Assembly: GCF_947507565.1 (NCBI RefSeq)
Contig: NC_089184.1
Location: 2,294,001 to 2,358,000, forward strand
Direction of reading: 5' to 3'
DNA length: 64,000 nt
Source: Oscarella lobularis
Lineage: Eukaryota > Porifera > Homoscleromorpha > Homosclerophorida > Oscarellidae
This document shows, piece by piece, positions 56,634 to 64,000 of this stretch. The first letter of the stretch is position 1. The number at the start of each line of letters is the position of its first letter. The notes under the pieces were generated by a model. It was given only the letters and a program-made list of their open reading frames with translations, searched no databases and had not been told where the DNA came from. The translations under genes were made by a program, and so were the position numbers.

Positions 56634-57155
56634 AGCTCTCATGGTCTACCGCTCTACTCCTCTTGCAAATGGCTTCTCTCCAACCGAAATTCTAATGGGC
56701 CGCCGAATCCGCACAACGATTCCGCTACCAGACGCATCCTTGACGCTCCAAACGCCCAACTTCTCTGTCATACGCGAAAAGGAAAAGCAAGCCCGTACTC
56801 AGCAGAAAAAGATACATGACCAACGCCACCGCGCTCAGGAGTTTCCCCGCTTAAAGGAGGGGATAGAGTGTGGGTAAAAGATCGCCAGGAGTACGCCCGA
56901 GTGACAGGCGCTCATACAGCACCTCGCTCGTATCTTCTCATATCACGCCATGGTGAACACCGTCGCAATCGTCGTCAACTCGTCAGCGTGCCAAATCCTG
57001 ATGTCGGAAGTTTCGGAGATCCAGCCGACGCAGACGGAGAGCCTGACGACGCTCCCGCGGAACAACCTCGCCCTTACACCACGAGCCGTGGACGCGCCGT
57101 AATCCGTCCTTCGCGCTTCGACGAATAACCGTCGATCCCGGAAAGGGGGATGTGG

Positions 57156-57244
57156 TGTGACTAAGACTAGAGCACGTGACCCTATATGTCTGTTATATGT
57201 TCTGTCTCATCGTAAATATACTCACTCGCTAACACACTCACACA
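57156..57244 (+). repeat. 3' LTR
   Basis: Same 89-bp sequence as the 5' LTR with four substitutions, preceded by the purine tract GGAAAGGGGGATG. Confidence 0.85.
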
Positions 57245-57585
57245 AACGTGTAGCATGAATATTGACGAAAGTCTTCTAAAAGTCTTACGTTAACGCAATC
57301 AGATTTTGGAGCAGGCGCTTTGAACAACTTCAACTCAGACATTGGTTTCTTTGACTCCTGACCCACGCAAATGTCTTTCTGCCGTCCCATATACATCTGA
57401 AGAAGTCTTTTCGCTCCTCTATAGTTAGCGGATGCCAATAGCAAGGTAAAAATATGGCGACACGACAAACCTGGCCTCCTCTCTTGGCCCGTCGACTTTT
57501 CCTTATCCAAACACATCTTCGCCACTGCTTTGTCGACGCTTTCGCCCACAGTCTTCTCGAAGTACTCTCTCAGCTCTTCGTCCAT
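57245..57585 (-). CDS. Unknown acidic/basic ORF abutting the LTR
   Basis: Minus-strand ATG at 57585 opens MDEELREYFEKTVGESVDKA. A GT donor follows ERRP and an acceptor CTAACTATAG precedes GAKRLLQMYMGRQKDICVGQ, suggesting two exons split by a short intron. The frame runs on into the LTR end, so the original 3' end may have been removed by the retrotransposon. No family recognised. It could belong to the Mutator-like element on the other side of the LTR element. Confidence 0.3.
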
Positions 57586-57635
57586 CGCTGTCCGCCTAAA
57601 AGAATAGCCGGGATCTGATAAACCCCGTATACAAG

Positions 57636-57876
57636 AAGAAGTGCATATTGTAGAGAAGTGGCCGGCGAAAAGTGACAAGGCTAGAGAATAGCTTGCAAGA
57701 AGTGACATGGGCAGAGAAGTGACTTGTGTAGTGACTAGGGGTAGAGAAGTGATGTGCGAGAAGTGACTAGTGTATAGAAGTGGTATGCAAGAAGTGACTA
57801 GGGTATAGAAGTGGCAAGCGAGAAGTGACCTTGGTAGAGAAGTGGCTAGTGAGAAGTGACCTGTGTGCAGAAGTGA
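57636..57876 (+). repeat. AGAAGTG minisatellite
   Basis: Units of about 32-36 bp, each with two AGAAGTG cores (for example AGAAGTGACTAGGGTATAGA), repeat about seven times. Any protein frame through it (57600-58035 minus) simply mirrors the repeat. Confidence 0.85.
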
Positions 57877-58945
57877 AAAGAGGAAGAGGCCCCGTATTGT
57901 TACAGAGAACCCGTATCGGCCACCGTAGATAATGGAGATGAATCCAAGTGCTGTTATTTTGGCACTGAATGAACGAGAAGAATAGTGTATGGAAATGTAT
58001 GAATGTTTTATAATCAATAACTGGTTTACTATCACTGGAGAATGCGTCTTGCCTCAGCTAATGTCTGCTTTGAATGACGGCATGAAACACCGTTGTCAGA
58101 CACTTCAAGGGGCTGAAACTGTACTACGTCTTTCTGTTATTAGCGATCTCGGTGCTAGACGGCTGGATGGTGTGCGTTCTACATATGGGGGTACAATCGA
58201 GCGCCTACTTATTGTCTCGAACTTCTTTCGCTTTATGGGCCTACTAATGGCATTTTCTTTTCTGTGGTCCTGATTTTCCGTCGTGGGTTTCGCAAATGGT
58301 CGACGTGCTATGGATAAAACACGTGGAGAGCGTCCTTGCGGCCTAAAATTGCTTGAATTCTGGTACCACAGTTAGAATCCGTGCTTATTATTTAGAGAAA
58401 CCTGAACGGAGGAGTAAGAGGGCTACGAGATGTGTCCAGCCGCTTAGGTAAACTCTTCTGTGGGGTGAAAGTAATCAATGGCTTTCCACCCACTCTTGCG
58501 GGACTGTCGCTTGGGGACGGCGGGCGGGAGACTGCTGCCTGCGCCATCGTACGCTTATACGAATTCGCAACAAATAATCTTGTTTGCTCCAGCTCGTTTT
58601 TGAGCCGTCGAAGTTTTGAGAGCTTGTTCTAACAATGGCTGCGGATCAACGGCGAGTGGCCGTCATCGACCGAAATCGCTTTCCGGACGGTGCGAGAGAA
58701 GATCTGTCTATGCGACTCGCTCTCAAATAGTCACCGACGAGACGATGCATTGTCGAGCTTCTTCGCGCAGATTTGGCAGTGTTTGGAAGCCATCAGCTAG
58801 TCGCGTGTCTCTGCGAAAGGAGTGACCTAATAATGGACGATGTGTAATCCAATTACGACAAAGGAACGGTCGTTCAGTAAAAGTTGCCCAGACTGAGAAG
58901 CCAAGCTTTAGCGCGCGGCTCAGTCTGAGTTTCCGAGGCAAACTA
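57877..58945. other. No gene recognised
   Basis: Frames at 57989-58273 and 58432-58825 have no motif. GAAGCCAAGCTTTAGCGCGC lies between a short CAGACTGAG/CTCAGTCTG inverted pair near 58890-58930. Confidence 0.4.
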
Positions 58946-60194
58946 CTACTTCCAGCAGAAAATTTCACCCACCATGCCGAATCCTATTGTCGCCACAACA
59001 ATTGTTATTTCTTCTCTTCTGAATTTGGCATCAACGTCTTGTCGAGTAGACTCAGTCAGCAATGAATGGTGGATGCCAGTGGCTACGGCTTTCGAGAGTA
59101 GTAGCCACAACGATGTTGCCTCGTCTTTACTTCTTACGAAAATAATTATTTTACTCAACGCTTTTTCTGACAGATCTCTGATGATTGGCAAAAGGGAGTC
59201 CTAAAAAGCTGGTACTGAAAAGTGCATACCACAAAGTAATTTTTCACTTCATGACTCTTTATCTTTTCCTGAAATAGGAAGAACATATTTGCCCCGCTAA
59301 TTGACCGCAGGACAACGACGGGTTTTCGAAGCCCGACACGATGACAAACGGACTGACGTTCGTCGTGGCTGTTGCCGTGAGGACCCTAAAAGGACAGGTC
59401 GGATGGTCTCACAATTTGAACAACATTCGAAAATCGTCTCCCCTAAAGTCAGCAGTTAGCCACTCGCGCAGCCTTACAGGTACATTCACTAACCACTCGG
59501 AAAGGCAATGAGCTTCGTTGACAGCAACAAGACGGATCTGTGCCTTCAGCATTTTCTTCAAAATAAAATCCATCTTCAGCACATAGCACTTTCAAGTGAC
59601 ATGTAACCTAAGAAACACTTTTGAGAAAGCCATTATACGTCACGTATCGATGGCTATTACAGAAACAAAACGATCTAATCTGGTCGTCTGTCAGAGATGC
59701 CACTTGCTATGGATTAACGAGGTCGACAGCACTTCGAAGTTTGGCACCCTAAAAGAAGCATTAAACACGTAGCTGACGTCATATGACAGAGTCTACCTGG
59801 TCTTGCATTAATGCCTTTAGTGGGCTAACGATCATGGCAGACGCAGAGATGCTACTTGCTATGGATTAACAAGGTCGACAGCACTTCGCAGTTTGGCACC
59901 CTGAAAGAAGCGTTTAACACGTAGCTGACGTCATATGACAGAGTCTACCTGGTCTTGCATTAATGTCTTTACTGGGCTAACGATCATGGCAGACGCAGAT
60001 GGTCCCATGGTGACGATTGGCAACTGGTAACGCAGCGTCTTCCCGGCATTGGTCGACATACGCACTACGACATCGTTTCCCTCCAGGACTGATACTACGG
60101 CCTTCCTTTGGCCGGGAAGCAAATCGCTAAAACCGAAGAAACTGCGCAGTGTATGTTTAGCCGCTTTTTCAAAGTCCGCAAGGCTGCTGTTCAT
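58946..60194 (-). pseudogene. Second RecQ-like helicase, decayed
   Basis: ATG at 60194. FFGFSDLLPGQRKAVVSVLE, then VVVRMSTNAGKTLRYQLP (Walker A with Asn, like the 16.5-kb copy), then MIVSPVKTLMQDQVDSVI. The DEAH box reads NEAH (VNEAHCLSEW, 59508-59519). Motif III is VLTATAT near 59370. Motif IV/V is SKIIIFVRSKDEATSLWLLL and ITIVVATIGFGM near 58990-59150. Loss of the catalytic Asp and a 152-bp internal duplication indicate inactivation. It diverges strongly from the first copy, so it represents another family of the same transposon type. The C-terminal zinc region and partner gene were not found. Confidence 0.75.
59697..60000. repeat. 152-bp tandem duplication inside the second helicase
   Basis: A block starting GATGCCACTTGCTATGGATT at 59697 is repeated from 59849 with few changes. 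It covers the end of the first helicase exon (AGTCTACCTGGTCTTGCATT) and the adjoining intron. Confidence 0.85.
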
Positions 60195-60384
60195 GGGGCC
60201 TACGACGATGATTCGAAGATGCCGCTACTTCTACAGTAACGTACGCGCGTGATGTCGGACACACCGGGCTACACCCTGCTGCACCCCCGCTCGTGGGCCA
60301 TGACGCAAACGAGTGGTACCAGGCCCTTCTCCCCAACCTTGTTTATACGGGAGATCAGGGAGAAGAAACTGGCTTGCGAGGCTA
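60195..60384 (-). repeat. Terminal repeat end of the second RecQ element
   Basis: Positions about 60317-60384 match the outer TIR of the 11.7-16.9 kb element (CCAGGCCCTTCTCCCC ... TTTATACGGGAGATCAGGGA ... CTGGCTTGCGAGGCTA). The helicase ATG lies 190 bp inside. No opposite end was found at lower coordinates, so the element is truncated. Confidence 0.7.
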
Positions 60385-61529
60385 AGACAAAAGGTTCGAA
60401 ACGTCGACGACCACCACGTACGGTGCATTCGCCGCATCCTACACACAACTCCTGAAGCCATGTGTCGTGTGCTGGTCGACCGTACGGCCAATTACGTTAC
60501 AGTGAAGCTAAGTGGATAATTGAAGCTTCGCATTCCTACGGCAAGACTTAGACATAGCGCGTTTGACCTGACCCTTCTCCCGTGTGTCCCGTGAAGGGTC
60601 AGGTGACTAGATCCAATTGTGACGGCAATCGAAATCAAAAATTTTTGATCGACGTCAACTTTCTCCCAACTGCGCTGTGGAGTTTTAGAGGGCTGAAACG
60701 GCTGCTCCGGTCGTAGAGCGTTGCACATGCTGCATCAGAATTCTCGTGCGAGCCGCAGACAGCTTTCCATACCGACGCGAGTGCTGTATAGCTGGTTGAT
60801 CATAGCGCTTCTGAGCGAGCTTGGAATGACGACACGATCGTCTTTGTAGACAAAACCATCTTGCATAGTCATGTTGCCGCTGCAGGAGTAGTATATCAGA
60901 GCGTTTGAATCGACATCGTGCTGCACGGCATGACCCGCTGCCTGGAGTTCGATATCATCTCTCGTAGCAGTGCGGATAGCAGAGAGCCAATCGCTGCTTA
61001 TTTCCTTGACGCGGAGGGTGATCTGCGCAGGCAGATATCATCATAGTCCGTCGTTTCTACGACGTAAACGCTTTGGAGCGGTTGCGATCGGCTTCTTTAT
61101 GATTGACCTCAAACAGCCTAACAAGAGAGGCACTCTCAATCATCGCCTGATGCATCAACAGAAGGGAGTCCAGATGCCACAAGCGCTGCAGAAGTCGCAT
61201 TCCACCCATCTTCGGTCTCTATTGGCCAAGACTTCTTCATTCCAAGTGACGCCACATCCTAGACATTTTGCGTCATCGGATTCTGATTGATCGCCAAATT
61301 CAACGATAGGCTGCCTGTCACGTCCTGGCTTGGGATCTGCCTCGCGATCTGGAATTTTTCTGGCGTAATTGCTTTTTGTTCTTTGGCCCTCCCATAAATT
61401 TCGTCAGAAGTCAAGCATTCTCCTTAGTGCTTGGACACAAGCGATCTCTCAAAATAAATTAAAAATAACAAATAATACTTTGTCATAAAAATACTTGATC
61501 ATAAAAAAGGAATAATTGATAATGAAAAT
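60385..61529. other. No gene recognised
   Basis: Minus-strand frames at 60492-60728 and 60735-60926 (the latter with SALIYYSCSGNM-like sequence) lack known motifs. No repeats noticed. Confidence 0.35.
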
Positions 61530-62135
61530 ACCGTCATCTCTCTCCTGCATCATTTCTGGCAGAAGAGTCGTTGTCGAACCGCCGAAAGTCGTGGACTGTC
61601 ATGTTGGGTTGTCCTCGTTGGTTGGAATGTTGTCGAGCCCAATTTTTGCTCGGCAGCAGAGGTCGTTGTCATGCATGAGGCTGTCACTAATTAATATTTT
61701 CCACGGCCATATTCATCGAAGTCGCCTCTATTGTTAGAGTATTGTTGTCTCCAACTGCGAATTGTTCTTCCAGAACAAGACAAGAATAATCCGACGAAAT
61801 TGGGAGCAGTTGTGGCGCTTGAAATAGGACGAAGCCTTCTGTAGAATTCGAGGAGAAGTAGGCCAGTCTTTCTCATGTCGTCTCTACAGAGACAACGCGC
61901 CCACTCTCCCAAACTACCCCATACTTCGTCTGAATGACACTTGAGCCACTTTTTCGCCGTCGTCGTCATCTTTTTCTTCTCTGTCTCTTTCGTCTTCGTC
62001 TTTTTCGTTTTCATCTTCGTCTGTCACCCAGCCGTCGTCGTCCGCGTCTTTCTGTTGAACCGCGATGGCTTGAAGCTGAAAGGCCCTGCCATCGGCGCGA
62101 TCGACGATGTCGTCGATCGTCGCGATGTCCGCCAT
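61530..62135 (-). pseudogene. Tc1-like transposase N-terminus, second copy
   Basis: ATG at 62135 opens MADIATIDDIVDRADGRAFQ, then a long acidic stretch. After a frame change follow CSGRTIRSWRQQYSNNRGDF and DEYGRGKY, then (past a stop and shift) MHDNDLCCRAKI and QPNMTVHDF. This parallels the 35.6-kb transposase (KTIRGWVSEL, EYGRGKYAR, MSDELCRSMAAKW, NMTVKDF). The catalytic domain is absent, so it is a truncated relative. Confidence 0.6.
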
Positions 62136-62179
62136 AAAGACTGGGAGCCCCAGACGGGGCGGTCGGCGACTAGGCAATG

Positions 62180-64000
62180 GAATTTAAGTCACGCGAATGG
62201 TAACGAGCTTCTAATTCATTTCACCTGAGCAGGCGTGACCCCCGATCTTCATGGTCGTCGCGCTGTCTCTTCGCTAGATCCTCATCCGTTGCGAGCTTGC
62301 GAGGTTCTTTTTCCGGAGTGTCCGGCCACTTTTGAGAGAAATTCTTGACAACATTCCGCTGTAAACGCAGGAGAACGAGAGAAACGCCAAGGAATCACCG
62401 TAACGCACTATGGCGTGATCAAGGAGACATACAGACATTCGGGACACCAACTAACAGTCGCGTACGTAATGAGCTAATTTCAACGACGCACGTGACCGCT
62501 ATGTTAAACCATGTTTCACGTAAACGAACCCTACATCATCGGAATGCTATGATGGGACAGACGAGTCGAATAATGTCATCGGCTTCGACGAGGAACGAAT
62601 GACGCGATCTCTAGCGCGCTTTAAAGACGGCCGCTTTATGCGTAGGTGCACTGTACCTGTGCTGTCTCTTGCTTTAGCAAGTTAACCGTCGTTGCCAACT
62701 ACCTGCCAAGATCAAAAAATCTTTTTCACGTCGACGGGTCCTTTCATTGTTTCACCAGGTGCAGTGTCAACGAAGTGCACAATGCTTCTCATGATGTTGA
62801 CTTTCTTTTGTGCCCTTCGTGTCTTTGTCAATCTGTCACGGAAAATTATTGAAACAAACGAGAAAAGGGGACAACTAGACTACAAACTTTTTGGCAAACA
62901 ACCGCAAGTCGGCGTATACCGTACCGACTCTTTGCACGCAACTCGGCAGCAATACTTTTTTGTTAGTGCTTTGGTTGCTTTGCTTGCTCCGTACTTCTGA
63001 TACAGTTGTCCCAAAATAATGAAATGGTGAATCGCTTTTGATGCGCCACCCAACTTTCCGACTGCGGAGTGAGTACCAACTGCTTTGTGCCTCTAAAGAC
63101 AAGATTATTTTAAAAAGGAACGACACTGCATCCGCTCAGAGTCTTGTTATACATAAAACGTATATTTTGCGGGTAAGCGAAAATAATTTTGCAAACCTTC
63201 CGTCACTACGCGAAAATTTTGTATTCGTGGCAGACATTTTGGCTTTTATCGGACCCTTTTAAAAGGTTTTCCCTGTTGACTGATTGTAGATGTCAATCAT
63301 TTCTTCTTCTATGTTAGACAGGTACTCCGGATCTTCGAGAAGACATCCCAGAGGGGCTTCGATGCCAGCAGTTGTGACGTGGTTAATACCGGAACGTTGT
63401 TGATCTTGGATCGCTATGGTGTGCAGTCCGTTTCAGAAAGGGATATTCTTAGTTTCCTTTTCGCCGACCTACCGAAAGTCCAATGAAACTCAATGCTAGC
63501 TGCGCAATGCTTGTTTTTCCGGCGAAGGTGGGCCTGTGGAAGCAAAAGATTGGCGTAGCGTTCTATGAGCTCACCCTCGAATCTTCTCCCTATTTTTTCA
63601 CTCGAATGATATATCCCCTTCCAGTGTTCTGCCCAGGATTTTAGAGGAAGTGGTTGGTAGCGCGAAGCGCGCCAAAAAATTTTTGCCACGCCCCTTTTCT
63701 GCGTAACTACGCCTTCATTTTAATAAAATAATTCAATGCCTTTTTAAATGTAATGTACGAGCCACAAATGAAATGTACGGGCGAAGTATTACCGCATATG
63801 CTACGTTGAAAGAAGACGTCGGTTTTTCTTCTGACCCCAGAGGAGGACCGCTTCCTTGTACGAATACATTCGTTCCTCAGGCCCCTCAATGGCGATTCGC
63901 AAAAGCGCATCCAACGTCGATTCTTGTAATCTGTTCCTAACTCTAGTTTAATTAACTTCAACTAAAGAAAGCAATATTAGAATTCTAACGCATATTGTTG
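62180..64000. other. No gene recognised
   Basis: Frames such as 62345-62602, 62692-63000, 63038-63262 and 63414-63961 (minus) have no motif I can place. Sequence is mixed, without clear terminal or tandem repeats. Confidence 0.35.

Larger units (their letters stand above)
53487..57128 (+). pseudogene. Gypsy pol: RT, RNase H, integrase, interrupted by two MITEs
   Basis: RT motifs are FFSKLDANSGFWQI, FGISSAPEFFQ and the catalytic LMDDILIYG (Met in place of the usual Val). RNase H reads SADASSFGLGAVLMQ and IEKEAYALSLACDRF, with TDHKPL (54374-54391). A frameshift near 54490 leads into APDTLSRAP. After the first MITE the integrase shows HEGHLGIVKCRARAATSVWW with the CPTC finger. Next are VVGSDLFEWKG, LRSDNGLQYSS and SNGAAERMVKSVK (the DDE residues). 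After the second MITE come YRSTPLANGFSPTEILMGRR and, after one more shift near 56860, the C-terminal WVKDRQEYARV. Subtracting each MITE plus one target copy puts the flanking frames in register. Confidence 0.85.
51812..57244 (+). mobile_element. Gypsy-type LTR retrotransposon with 89-bp LTRs
   Basis: The LTRs are at 51812-51900 and 57156-57244, each exactly 89 bp (TGTGA ... TCACACA) with four differences. A primer-binding-site-like TGGTGACAGGAGTCGG follows the left LTR. A purine tract (GGAAAGGGGGA, 57140-57150) precedes the right LTR. Gene order is gag, protease, RT, RNase H, integrase, as in Gypsy/Metaviridae. Two MITEs are nested in it (54730-55527 and 56173-56633), accounting for 1.27 kb. 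I see no clean target duplication at the outer ends. LTRs this short are unusual. Four differences in 89 bp suggest it is not very recent. Confidence 0.9.

Noticed and set aside
57238-58035. 265-codon minus-strand frame
   Set aside because: Much of it translates the AGAAGTG minisatellite into SLLA/HFSHITSLP-like repeats. Only the 57245-57585 part has gene-like character.

Overview
The window is a transposon-rich stretch of a nuclear genome from an early-branching animal. I found no intact host gene. Introns are very short (about 44-60 bp) with normal GT-AG and a few apparent GC-AG borders. A mitochondrial cytochrome b insertion near 6.5 kb reads through only if TGA is Trp and AGA is Arg. That is the mitochondrial code of sponges and cnidarians, not of bilaterian invertebrates. 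The transposon families (Ginger, Kolobok, P, Merlin, an Academ/RecQ type, CR1/L2-like LINE) also fit a sponge or cnidarian. The phylum is inferred, not proven.

Layout. 0-11 kb holds decayed retroelement pieces (gag-like zinc knuckle, reverse transcriptase), the mitochondrial insert, a topoisomerase II pseudogene fragment and a tyrosine recombinase 3' end. 11.67-16.89 kb is a 5.2-kb DNA transposon with 282-bp terminal inverted repeats and a 9-bp target duplication. It carries a DUF6589-like gene and a RecQ-like helicase in convergent orientation, and their stop codons touch. 17-21.2 kb has P-element remnants, an unknown ORF and a Merlin-type transposase. 23.5-27.65 kb is a Kolobok-type element (THAP and transposase, with a convergent P2X7-C-like gene). 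28-34 kb has fragments and a 5'-to-3' decayed LINE with a PHD finger. 35.36-38.83 kb is a Tc1/mariner-like element with a convergent HIRAN-domain gene. 39.63-44.02 kb is a Ginger-type element (integrase, Cys-rich, ULP1 protease and PHD), interrupted by a 799-bp foldback MITE. 44.4-47.7 kb is a multi-exon gene of an unnamed RING-like family. 50.8-57.2 kb is a Mutator-like fragment followed by a Gypsy-type LTR element with 89-bp LTRs, itself hit by a second copy of the foldback MITE and by a hAT-like MITE. 58.9-60.4 kb is a second, decayed RecQ element. 61.5-62.1 kb is a second Tc1-like N-terminus.

The main theme is autonomous DNA transposons that pair a core transposition gene with a convergent accessory gene (helicase, P2X7-C or HIRAN). 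The second theme is nested insertions whose target duplications and frame arithmetic can be read exactly. All three nested MITEs restore the host element's reading frame when element plus one target copy is subtracted.
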